A DNA stretch of 49,581 nt, from NCBI GenBank assembly GCA_024234875.1, contig JACKNM010000027.1, forward strand, positions 1 through 49,581. The letters run 5' to 3'. Position 1 is the stretch's first letter. Every line of letters starts with the position of its first letter. The notes under the pieces were generated by a model, which worked only from the letters and a program-made list of their open reading frames with translations, ran no database searches and had not been told where the DNA came from. The DNA is from Ectothiorhodospiraceae bacterium. GTDB taxonomy: Bacteria > Pseudomonadota > Gammaproteobacteria > HK1. A program made the translations under genes and the position numbers. Of this stretch, positions 41,658 to 49,290 are shown piece after piece.

Positions 41658-42530
41658 TCAAGCCGGCCCGGCACCCATCGCCGAGGCGGCCCGGTCGGCC
41701 GATGGCCGATGGCCGGTGTTGCCGTCGCGGATGGCCATGGCGCGGGCGTGGGCGGCCATCGCGTCCGCATCCATCTCGCGGCGCAGCCGCGGCTCGAGCT
41801 CGAAATGGCCGAAGCGATCCTCGCCCCGCACCAGCATGGCGCAGTCGCGACCCGAGAGTGGCTTCACGTCCGGGCGGATGAAGCGGATGACGATGCCGAC
41901 GCGATGGTCGTCGCTGCGGTTCGGAGCCGAGCTGTGGAGCAGATAGAGATGGTGGAGCGAGGCCTCGCCCGCGCCGAGCAGCACGTCGACCGCGGCGCCC
42001 TCGTCGATCGCGACGTCGGCCACCTCGCCGCGCGAGATCAGGTTGTCCCGGTCGTAGGTCTCGCGGTGCGGCACTTGCCCGAGCCGGTGCGAGCCGGGCG
42101 CGAAGCGCATCGCTCCGTTGGCGAGGGTCGCCGGGGTGAGCGCGACCCAGACGTTGACCACCTTGTCGGCGTCGTCCAGGCCGTAGTAGGTGGCGTCCTG
42201 GTGCCAGCTCACGAACCCGGGGCTGCGCGGCTTCTTCAGGAACATGCCGACGCTCCACACCAGCAGATCCGGCCCGATGACGGCCTCGGCCGCGTCGAGG
42301 ATGCGCGGGTGATGCACCAGCGTGTCGGCCCACTCGAAGACCAGGTAGGTCTTGAAGCGATAGAGCGAGTTGGCGACGTCGGCGTAGCGCGCCGCCACCG
42401 GTCCCTGGTCGAAGGCGATGATGCGCTCGGCCAGCGCGCCGGCCTCGTCCTCGGTCATCACCCGGACCGGGAAGTGGAATCCTCGCGCGCGGAAGTCCGC
42501 GACCTGTGAGGGGCTCGGCATGGCGGCCAT
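41658..42530 (-). CDS. phytanoyl-CoA dioxygenase family protein
   Basis: A 290-residue Fe(II)/2-oxoglutarate oxygenase of the PhyH family. The metal-binding HxD is in FVSWHQDATYYGLDD (about residues 125-139). The distal His region is HHLYLLHSSAPNRSDDHRVGIVIRFIRPDV, with an Arg to hold 2-oxoglutarate. VVNVWVALTPATLANGAMRFAPGSH matches the family. Substrates in this family range from acyl-CoAs to ectoine and small metabolites; none can be assigned. ATG 42530, ATG 42521 and GTG 42572 are all possible starts. It lies downstream of a sigma-54 activator gene. Confidence 0.87.
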   Translation of the reverse strand: MAAMPSPSQVADFRARGFHFPVRVMTEDEAGALAERIIAFDQGPVAARYADVANSLYRFKTYLVFEWADTLVHHPRILDAAEAVIGPDLLVWSVGMFLKKPRSPGFVSWHQDATYYGLDDADKVVNVWVALTPATLANGAMRFAPGSHRLGQVPHRETYDRDNLISRGEVADVAIDEGAAVDVLLGAGEASLHHLYLLHSSAPNRSDDHRVGIVIRFIRPDVKPLSGRDCAMLVRGEDRFGHFELEPRLRREMDADAMAAHARAMAIRDGNTGHRPSADRAASAMGAGPA

Positions 42531-42614
42531 GGCTCGGTTCCCGCGTTCCCGGAATCGGGCGAATGTACGCACCGCGAGCGGCGCGGTCCACAGCGCGCCA
42601 CCGCGGCGCGATGG

Positions 42615-44195
42615 TCAGGCCGGGGCGCGCTCGCCGTCGCCGGCCAGCGCCGCGTCGTCCTCCAGACGATAGCGCCGCAGCTTCTTGTGCAGGCCCTGGC
42701 GAGTGATGCCGAGCAGATCGGCGGCGCGCGCCCGGCGCCCACCGGAGCGCGCCAGCGCATCGCGGATGAGGTCGATCTCGAGCGCCTCCACCCGCGCCGG
42801 GAGATCGAGGGAGCCGGCCACGGACGCGCCGACCTGCGCACCGACCAGCTCCTGCGAGCACTGTGCCGGGGTGAGATGGTGCCCCTCGGGGGTGAGCGCC
42901 ACCAGCCGCTCGACCTCGCGCCGCAGCTGGCGCACGTTGCCGGGCCAGTGGTAGGCCTCGAACAGCCGCAGCAGCTCGGTCGAGAAGCCGGCCACCCGCT
43001 TTCCGTAGCGCAGCGACACCGCGTCGAGGAAGGCGAGCGCGAGGGGGACGATGTCCTCACGTCGCTCGCGCAGCGGCGGAACGACGATCTCCACCGCGAA
43101 CAGCCGGTAGTAGAGGTCCTCGCGGAAGGCGCCGCCCTCGACCAGCTTGCGCAGCGGCCGATTGGTCGCGCTCACCAGGCGCACGTCGTAACGCGTCGGG
43201 CGATTGGCACCGAGGCGCACCCCCTCGCTCTCCTGCACCGCGCGCAGGAACTTCGGCTGCATCGCGAGCGGCATCTCGGCCACCTCGTCGAGGAACAACG
43301 TGCCCCGCTCGGCCTCCTCGAAGCGCCCCGGGCGACTGGTGGCGGCGCCGGTGAAGGCGCCACGCTCGTAGCCGAAGAACTCGCTCTCGACCAGGGTCTC
43401 CGGCACCGCGGCGCAGTTCACCGCCACGAACGGTCCGGCGGCGCGATCCCCACCGTCGTGGATCATCCGCGCGATCAGCTCCTTGCCGGTCCCGTTCTCG
43501 CCCTGGATCAGCACCCCGACCGGGGTGTCGCCGACCATCCGCACCAGCTCCAGCACCCCGCGCATGGCCGGGCTCTCGGCCACGAACGGCACGCTCGGGG
43601 CGCGCGCGCTGCGCAGCCGCGACACCTCGCGACCGAGCTCGCCGGAGAGCTGGAGGATCTCGCGGTTGACCAGCACGTTCTCCAGCGCCATCGCCAGATA
43701 ATCGGCGACCTCCTGCAGCAGCCGGCCGTCGTCGCCGTCGAAATGCCCTCCGTCGCGCTTGTTGAGCACCTCGACCGCGCCGGTGATGTCGCTGCCGGCG
43801 GGGCTGCGAATCGGCGCGCAGACCAGGGACCGCGTGGTGAATCCGGTCTGGGCGTCGACGATGCGGTGGAAGCCCGGCACGTCGGCCAGGTCATTCTCGA
43901 TCACGCACTCACCGCTCGAGATCGCGCGCCCCACCACACTGCCCTCGAGCGGCGCCTCGATCGGGCGCCCGTCGAGCCCGGTACCGACCGTCGACAGCAC
44001 GCGCCCGGTGGCGCGGTCCACCACGAACACCGCGCAGCGCTCGGCGTCGAGCAGCCGCGGGGTGGTGCGGACGAAGAACCGCAGCAGCGCCTCGTGGTCG
44101 TCGAGGGTCCAGGCGCGGTTGACGTAGTGCAGTCGGAGCCGCAGGGCGTCGAGCCGGCGCTCGAGCTGATTGGTGCTGACGTCGGCGGCGTTCAT
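42615..44195 (-). CDS. GAF-domain sigma-54-dependent activator
   Basis: A 526-residue bacterial enhancer-binding protein. The order is: an N-terminal helix; a GAF sensor (AERCAVFVVDRATGRVLS to LQEVADYLAMALENVL, about residues 50-175); an AAA+ domain with Walker A GENGTGKE (232-239), the sigma-54 loop GAFTGA (279-284) and Walker B GTLFLDEVAEM; and a C-terminal Fis-type helix-turn-helix (ARAADLLGITRQGLHKKLRRY). The intact GAFTGA means it should contact RNA polymerase with sigma-54. No receiver domain is present, so it responds to a ligand or partner. ATG 44195 is chosen; 44249 is possible. It may control the adjacent oxygenase. Confidence 0.93.
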   Translation of the reverse strand: MNAADVSTNQLERRLDALRLRLHYVNRAWTLDDHEALLRFFVRTTPRLLDAERCAVFVVDRATGRVLSTVGTGLDGRPIEAPLEGSVVGRAISSGECVIENDLADVPGFHRIVDAQTGFTTRSLVCAPIRSPAGSDITGAVEVLNKRDGGHFDGDDGRLLQEVADYLAMALENVLVNREILQLSGELGREVSRLRSARAPSVPFVAESPAMRGVLELVRMVGDTPVGVLIQGENGTGKELIARMIHDGGDRAAGPFVAVNCAAVPETLVESEFFGYERGAFTGAATSRPGRFEEAERGTLFLDEVAEMPLAMQPKFLRAVQESEGVRLGANRPTRYDVRLVSATNRPLRKLVEGGAFREDLYYRLFAVEIVVPPLRERREDIVPLALAFLDAVSLRYGKRVAGFSTELLRLFEAYHWPGNVRQLRREVERLVALTPEGHHLTPAQCSQELVGAQVGASVAGSLDLPARVEALEIDLIRDALARSGGRRARAADLLGITRQGLHKKLRRYRLEDDAALAGDGERAPA

Positions 44196-44280
44196 GTCGA
44201 CGGAGTTTACGCTTTCGGCGCGAGAGCCGGAAACCAGGTTGACGGGCATCGCCCCGACATCGGCGAGCGCGGCGGTGCGA

Positions 44281-46848
44281 TCAGTCGCCGCGAAGCGCGA
44301 GGGCCGGATTCGTGCGCGCCATCCGCCACGCCGGCCAGAGACCGGCGACGAGGGCGGCGCCGACGGCCACCGCGGGCACCAGCGCCAGCTCACCGAGATC
44401 GAGCCGAAGATCCATCGACCAGCCGAACGACCGGCGGTTCACGACGTGGACGAGGATGGCCGCGAGCGCGATTCCGAGCGGCACCGCGAGCGTGCCGGCG
44501 GTGAGCCCGAGCGCGGCGCTCTGCCCCTGGACCGAGGCGAAGACCTCGCCACGGGTCAGGCCCTGCGCGCGCAGCACCGCGATCTCGCGGGCGCGGTCGA
44601 GCTGGATCGCCATCAGCGCGCCGACGATGCCGCCGACCGCGACCAGCGCCGCGATCGACCGCAGCACCTCGGTGACCGCGAAGGTGCGGTCGAAGACCAC
44701 CAGCGAGGCCGCGCGGATGGCGGCGCTCGGGGTCACCACCGGCGCCGGGCCATCTCCCGCCAGGTCGGCGGCGGCGTCGGCCACCGCCGCCAGCACGCGC
44801 GCCGTGCTCGCCCCGGGCGCGACGTAGACGCCGATGCCGGTCACCCCTGGCTCGGCCCAGAGCCGGTCGGCGACCGCCCGATGCAGCAGCACCACCCCAC
44901 GCTCGGTCTCGTAGTCGCGATAGATCCCGAGCACCCGCATCGGGCGCATCCCCCGCCGGGTGAGGAGCTCGAGCCGGTCCCCCACGCCGAGCCGATGACG
45001 CCAGGCGAACGGCTCGGACACCAGCACCGCGTCCTCCACCGCGAGCGCCGCCCACGGCGACCCGCCGACGGTCTCCAGGAGGTCGAACCCGGCCGGGCTC
45101 TCGGTGGCCGGATCGAGGGCGGAGACCCGAACCGGGCCGACCCCCGACTCGACCGTCAACCGCAGCGCGCTGCTCACCTCGCGCACGCCATCGAGGCGTG
45201 CGATGCGCGCGACGAGCGCGCGGTCCATCCTTCGGCCGGCCGCCTGCGGCCCGACGCCGACGTAGAGGTCGGCGCGCAACGTGGTGTCGAGCCAGCGCTC
45301 GACGCTGGCGCGGAAGCTACCGACCATGGTCGCCACCCCGACGGTGGCCGCCAGCGCCACCGCCAGCGCGGCCACCGCCACCGCGGTGCGACTCAGGCTC
45401 GCGCGCGCGCCACGGACCGAGAGCGCGACCAGCACGCGTCGGCCTTGCAGCGCGAGCCGCTCGGCGCCGCCGAGGAGCACGGCGGCAGCCCAGGGTGCCA
45501 TCAGGGCGAAGCCCGCGACCACCGCGAACAGGGCGGCGAACCCGAGCCCGAGGCTGCGCGCCGGCAGCGCCGCGAGCAGCGCTCCGAGCGCGAGCACGAC
45601 GAGGCCGCACCGGGCCGCGGGGCCGACACCGGCCCGCACCCGGGTCTCCAGGTCGGAGCGCGCGAGGGCCGCGGTCGGCGCCACCCGCGCCGCCTCCAAC
45701 GCCGGAATCGCCGCTGCCGCGACGCCGGCCAGGACACCGACGGCGAAGGCGCCGGCGAGCGCGCTCGCATCGATCGCGAGCTCCGTCGCCGGCACCGCGA
45801 CATAGAGATCGTCGACCGTGCGCGCCACCATCGCGAGCAGCGCGCGGGCGAGGCCGACGCCCAGCGCGACGCCGAGGGCTGCGCCGGCGGCAGCGAGCAG
45901 CACCGACTCACCGAGCACCAGCGCGAGGACCTCGCGCCGGGTGACCCCGAGCGCGCGCAGCGTCCCGAGCAGGGCACGCCGTTGCACCACCGAGAACCCG
46001 ACGGTGTTGAAGATGAGGAACAGGCCGACCACCAACGCGAGCACACCCAGCATGCGCAGGTTCAGCTCGAACGCGGCCGTCATCCGGGCCGACGCTGCCG
46101 ATCGCTCGGGCGCGTCGACCAGCCGCAGGCCCTCCGGCAACGCCGCCGCGAGCCGGGTCACGACCTCGGCAGCGGGTGCGACCACGTCGATGCGGTCGAG
46201 CCGACCGAGCCGCCCCAGCACCTCCTGGGCGGTGGCGATGTCGGCGACCAAGGTGCCGGCAAGGCCGACTCGCTCGAGCGGGTCGCGCGGCTCGAGGAAC
46301 GCCGCCACCACCAGCTGGCGGGCACCGCCACCGGCGCTCGCCGCCAGCGTCCCGCCCACCGCGACCCCGAGATCGGCGGCCAGCGACGGCTCGAGCGCGA
46401 CCGCGCCCGGACGCACCAGGAGCGCCGCCGCGACGGCGCCACGCGCGGCGTCGACGACCCCGCGGGGCCCACCCTGGTCGGACCGTGCCGCGCGCCGCCC
46501 GGCGGTGGCGAAGGGGTCGACGCCGACCAGGGTGAACCGCCGTCCCGGCGCCGCCGCGAGATGCACTCTCCCGTCGACCACCGGGGTCATGGCGAGGTCG
46601 GGAAAGGCGCGCCGCAGGTCCGGGTAGACCTGCTCGGGGATTCCGCCCGGGCCGGCGACCAGGTGATGCGTCGCGTCGCCGGCGAGCAGCGCGTTGGCGG
46701 CGACGAAGGCGCGACGCGCGCTGGCGGTGGTGAGGTCGACCGCCACCACCACCGCCACCCCGAGGGCGATGCCGAGCACCGCGAGCAGGAGCTGGACCGG
46801 ATGGCGTGGGCCGTGCCGCAGGCCGGCCCGCCACAGCGTCGGGCTCAC
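44281..46848 (-). CDS. FtsX-family ABC transporter permease (large)
   Basis: An 855-residue permease with duplicated FtsX/MacB-type units. There is an N-terminal helix (about residues 15-40), a periplasmic domain, three helices with the FtsX motif region LFLIFNTVGFSVVQRRALLGTLRALGVTRREV (about 285-320), a second anchor near SLSRTAVAVAALAVALAATVGVATMV, a second periplasmic domain, and a final helix group (FDRTFAVTEVLRSIAALVAVGGIVGALMAI). This type acts in lipoprotein or antimicrobial export rather than pumping across the membrane. GTG 46848 overlaps the ATPase stop (GTGA). Confidence 0.92.
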   Translation of the reverse strand: MSPTLWRAGLRHGPRHPVQLLLAVLGIALGVAVVVAVDLTTASARRAFVAANALLAGDATHHLVAGPGGIPEQVYPDLRRAFPDLAMTPVVDGRVHLAAAPGRRFTLVGVDPFATAGRRAARSDQGGPRGVVDAARGAVAAALLVRPGAVALEPSLAADLGVAVGGTLAASAGGGARQLVVAAFLEPRDPLERVGLAGTLVADIATAQEVLGRLGRLDRIDVVAPAAEVVTRLAAALPEGLRLVDAPERSAASARMTAAFELNLRMLGVLALVVGLFLIFNTVGFSVVQRRALLGTLRALGVTRREVLALVLGESVLLAAAGAALGVALGVGLARALLAMVARTVDDLYVAVPATELAIDASALAGAFAVGVLAGVAAAAIPALEAARVAPTAALARSDLETRVRAGVGPAARCGLVVLALGALLAALPARSLGLGFAALFAVVAGFALMAPWAAAVLLGGAERLALQGRRVLVALSVRGARASLSRTAVAVAALAVALAATVGVATMVGSFRASVERWLDTTLRADLYVGVGPQAAGRRMDRALVARIARLDGVREVSSALRLTVESGVGPVRVSALDPATESPAGFDLLETVGGSPWAALAVEDAVLVSEPFAWRHRLGVGDRLELLTRRGMRPMRVLGIYRDYETERGVVLLHRAVADRLWAEPGVTGIGVYVAPGASTARVLAAVADAAADLAGDGPAPVVTPSAAIRAASLVVFDRTFAVTEVLRSIAALVAVGGIVGALMAIQLDRAREIAVLRAQGLTRGEVFASVQGQSAALGLTAGTLAVPLGIALAAILVHVVNRRSFGWSMDLRLDLGELALVPAVAVGAALVAGLWPAWRMARTNPALALRGD

Positions 46849-47555
46849 GACCCCACGCCGGGCCGGTCGGGCGCTGCTCGCACCGGATCGGCCGGTACCA
46901 GCGCGCCGCCCCGCATCGCGAGGACCCGGTCGGCGCGCGCCGCCGCACTGTCGCTGTGAGTCACCATCAGCAACGACGCGCCGTGGTCCCGCACCGCGGC
47001 CACCAGGAGGTCGAGCACCGCCGCGGCGCTGTCGCGGTCGAGATTCCCGGTCGGCTCGTCGGCGAAGACCACGCTCGGCCCGTGGACCAGGGCGCGCAGG
47101 ACCGCGACCCGCTGTTGCTCGCCTCCGGAGAGGCGGTCCGGAAAGGCGTCGGCGCGGTCGGCGAGCCCGAGACCGGCGAGCGCCTCCACCGCGCGGCGGC
47201 GCGCCACCGCCGGCGCGACGCCGTTCAGCTCGAGCGGCAGGCGCACGTTCTCGGCCACCGTCAGGGTGGGCAGCAGGTTGAAGAACTGGAACACGAACCC
47301 GACCCGCCGGCGACGCAGCAGCGTGCGCGCGCGCTCGCCGAGGGCATCGAGGCGCACCCCGTCGAGCACCACGTGACCGGCGTCCGGCGCGTCGATCCCA
47401 CTCGCGATGTTGAGCAGGGTCGACTTGCCGGAGCCGCTCGGACCGATCACCGCCACGCACTCGCCGGGCTCGACCCGGACGTCGACGTGCTCGAGCACGG
47501 TGCGCCGACCGTCGCCCTCCGGATACGACCGGGCGACCGCGGTCAGCTCGAGCAC
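46845..47555 (-). CDS. LolD/MacB-type ABC ATPase
   Basis: A 236-residue ATPase that powers the coupled FtsX permease. Walker A is VIGPSGSGKSTLLN (about residues 38-51), followed by the Q-loop region VGFVFQFFNLLPTLTVAENVRLP, signature LSGGEQQRVAVLRAL, Walker B VVFADEPTGNLD and the switch MVTHSDSAA. The LPTLTVAENV and ADEPTGNLD motifs place it in the LolD/MacB/FtsE group. GTG 47555 has GGAGGGG upstream; this start overlaps the end of the methyltransferase gene by 13 nt. Confidence 0.95.
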   Translation of the reverse strand: MLELTAVARSYPEGDGRRTVLEHVDVRVEPGECVAVIGPSGSGKSTLLNIASGIDAPDAGHVVLDGVRLDALGERARTLLRRRRVGFVFQFFNLLPTLTVAENVRLPLELNGVAPAVARRRAVEALAGLGLADRADAFPDRLSGGEQQRVAVLRALVHGPSVVFADEPTGNLDRDSAAAVLDLLVAAVRDHGASLLMVTHSDSAAARADRVLAMRGGALVPADPVRAAPDRPGVGS

Positions 47556-48169
47556 CCGCCCCCCTCCGACCGGCTCGCGCGCCAGATCAGGGTCAGGTTC
47601 GACGCCGGCATCTCGACCGTGCGCTCGAGCACGAGGCCGGCCCGACCGGCTGCCTCCGTCAGCGCCTCCAGGTCTCGGATCCCCATGCCTGGATCCGCCG
47701 CCCGCAGGCCGAGGTCGAACTCGCGGTTTCCGGGGCTGGTCCAGGCCCCGTCGACGTTGAACGGCCCGTAGAGTGCGAACCAGCCGCCGGGGCGGAGCAC
47801 CCGCCCGACCCCCGCCAGCATCCGACACACCGAGTCCCAGTGCATGATGTGCGCGGTATTGGCGCTGAACGCACCGTCGACCGCGGTCGGCACCGGCCAT
47901 GGCCAGCGGTCCACGTCGAGGTCGAGCGGCGGACGCGCGTTGGCGAGCCCGGCGGCGTCGAGCCAGGCCTGGATGCCGGGATGGTTCTCGGCGCGGTCGC
48001 TGGTCAGCCAGGTGACCGCGGGGAGCGCGGCGGCGAAGTGGACCGCGTGCTGACCGGTGCCGCTGCCGATCTCGAGCACCGTCGCCGGCCCCTCGACCAG
48101 AGTCCGAAGCACCGCGAGTATCGGCTCCCGATTACGCTCGCACGCCGGCGAGAACGGGGGAACCGTCAC
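47543..48169 (-). CDS. DUF938 SAM-dependent methyltransferase
   Basis: A 208-residue class I methyltransferase of the DUF938 family. The opening PPFSPACERNREPILAVLRTLV is typical. The SAM motif VLEIGSGTGQHAVHFAAALP (about residues 31-50), FSANTAHIMHWDSVCRMLAGVGRVLRPGGWFALYGPFN and GIRDLEALTEAAGRAGL follow. The GTG at 48169 gives the usual family length (about 200). A longer frame to a GTG at 48253 runs into short repeats and is rejected. The substrate is unknown. Confidence 0.85.
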   Translation of the reverse strand: MTVPPFSPACERNREPILAVLRTLVEGPATVLEIGSGTGQHAVHFAAALPAVTWLTSDRAENHPGIQAWLDAAGLANARPPLDLDVDRWPWPVPTAVDGAFSANTAHIMHWDSVCRMLAGVGRVLRPGGWFALYGPFNVDGAWTSPGNREFDLGLRAADPGMGIRDLEALTEAAGRAGLVLERTVEMPASNLTLIWRASRSEGGGCSS

Positions 48170-48200
48170 CGGCGAGCACGACCCGGTACCGGTGACCGGG

Positions 48201-48224
48201 ACAACCGGGGGGACAACCGGGGGT
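48201..48224. repeat. 12-nt tandem repeat, two copies
   Basis: ACAACCGGGGGG (48201-48212) is followed directly by ACAACCGGGGGT (48213-48224). They differ only at the last base. Confidence 0.8.
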
Positions 48225-48346
48225 CGGACCAACTTAGGGTCTTGGTTTTTCACGCTTTTCTCGGCGTCTGCCCGCGATACGGGATCGGACCGACCCAGGC
48301 CATTGGCTCTTCACGCATCTTCCCGTCGCGCAGGGCACCGACGAGC

Positions 48347-48374
48347 GGCCAAACGGGGTCGGCCAAACGGGGTC
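48347..48374. repeat. perfect 14-nt tandem repeat, two copies
   Basis: GGCCAAACGGGGTC occurs at 48347-48360 and again at 48361-48374. The second copy runs into the GGACCAACT of a longer unit, so it looks like a partial duplication of the unit's head. Confidence 0.9.
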
Positions 48375-48522
48375 GGACCAACTCAGGCCATTGGTTTAGC
48401 AGGTGTTTTGCCGCGACCGCCATTGACGGCCGCCGGCGCCGCCGTCGCTCCCCCGGAGCCGCACATCAGGCCCTGGCACCCAGAAAGTTCCGGGAATCAA
48501 CGAGTTGAGTTGGTCCGACCCC
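48369..48522. repeat. 154-base element with 16-bp inverted ends
   Basis: GGGGTCGGACCAACTC at 48369-48384 is the exact reverse complement of 48507-48522, with 122 bases between. No coding capacity and no clear target-site duplication is visible. It may be a MITE-like element or simply two oppositely oriented repeat units. Confidence 0.5.
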
Positions 48523-48565
48523 GGATCAGCCCCGGATCAGCCGTTGGTCCGACCCCGGATCAGCC
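48509..48565. repeat. 23-nt direct repeat with a 34-nt period
   Basis: Bases 48509-48531 and 48543-48565 are identical over 23 nt, beginning GTTGGTCCGACCCCGGATC. An extra copy of the tail CCCCGGATCAGCC lies between them (48530-48542). The second copy contains the stop codon of the DUF2062 gene. Confidence 0.9.
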
Positions 48566-49150
48566 GGGCACTCTGCCGCGTGCCGCGCGCCGTGCGGCCC
48601 GGGTCACCGCGATGCGCCGCAGCAGCCGCAGGCTCCAGCGATAGCCGACCCAGGTGCCGAGGATTACCCACGGCAACGAGCCGACGAAGATCGGCACGCC
48701 GAAGCGCTCGAAGACCCCGACCAGACCCTCCCACATGCCCTGGAGCCAGCCGACGTCGCGTGGCATCGACTCGTTCAGCGTGCTGGCGAACCGCTCGTAG
48801 TCGTGCAGCCCGTCCCACTCGCCGAGCATCAGCCGCCCGGTCACCACGTACACGTAGTAGAGCGGCGGCGCGGTGAAGATGTTGGTGACCCAGGTCCAGG
48901 CGAGGCCGACCACCAGACTGAAGTCCCAGGCCGGGCGCACGCGACGCACGAGGAGCCAGAGCGCGAACACGATCGGCATCTGCACGCCGACCGTCGGGGT
49001 CAGGGCCACCGCCAGCCCGAACAGCACGCCGCGAGCGGCGTGATCGGGATTTCGCCAGCCCCGCGTGACCGGCACCACCAGCCGCCGCACGAGCTGGCGG
49101 CGCAGCCAGGGGGCCGCGCCTCGCGCGCTCGCGGAGGACGGATACGGCAT
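48560..49150 (-). CDS. DUF2062 domain membrane protein
   Basis: A 196-residue inner-membrane protein of the DUF2062 family, of unknown function. After a basic N-terminus (LRRQLVRRLVVPVTRGWRNPDHAARG) come membrane segments: VLFGLAVALTPTVGVQMPIVFALWLLV (about residues 42-68), FSLVVGLAWTWVTNIFTAPPLYYVYVVTG and GVPIFVGSLPWVILGTWVGYRW. The conserved TPxxGxQ and TNxxTAPPLY motifs are clear. A basic tail ends within a repeat unit that supplies the stop codon. Confidence 0.88.
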   Translation of the reverse strand: MPYPSSASARGAAPWLRRQLVRRLVVPVTRGWRNPDHAARGVLFGLAVALTPTVGVQMPIVFALWLLVRRVRPAWDFSLVVGLAWTWVTNIFTAPPLYYVYVVTGRLMLGEWDGLHDYERFASTLNESMPRDVGWLQGMWEGLVGVFERFGVPIFVGSLPWVILGTWVGYRWSLRLLRRIAVTRAARRAARGRVPG

Positions 49151-49290
49151 CGCTCTCGCCTGGTCAGGGCCGCAGGGGCGCGTAGGATAGCGTCATATCG
49201 CTGCCGGGACTTGACCAACGCACAACCCGACGGCGGACCGCCGGCCCGAGGAGGCGCCGGCGCCCGCCACGCCGGAGCTCGCGCCCCACC

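Larger units (their letters stand above)
48201..48570. repeat. cluster of short interspersed repeats
   Basis: A roughly 370-base stretch between the DUF938 and DUF2062 genes packed with variants of one unit. The unit begins GGGGTCGGACCAACT and often continues AGGCCATTGGTTT. Plus-strand copies start near 48220, 48281 and 48369; minus-strand copies lie at 48507-48522 and 48543-48556. Small tandem duplications are mixed in. Apart from the repeats I see no gene here. Confidence 0.85.

Noticed and set aside
42531..42614. Sigma-54 promoter before the PhyH-type gene
   Set aside because: A TGGCGCG-like element exists on the minus strand, but no GC pair follows at the required spacing.
44170..46959. 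Plus-strand open frame (about 929 codons) opposite the FtsX permease
   Set aside because: Arg/Asp/Gly/His-rich shadow of the permease gene; no domain, no start signal.
48509..48565. CRISPR-like array
   Set aside because: Only two 23-nt copies with an 11-nt gap that itself repeats the tail. There are no spacers of uniform length and no cas genes.
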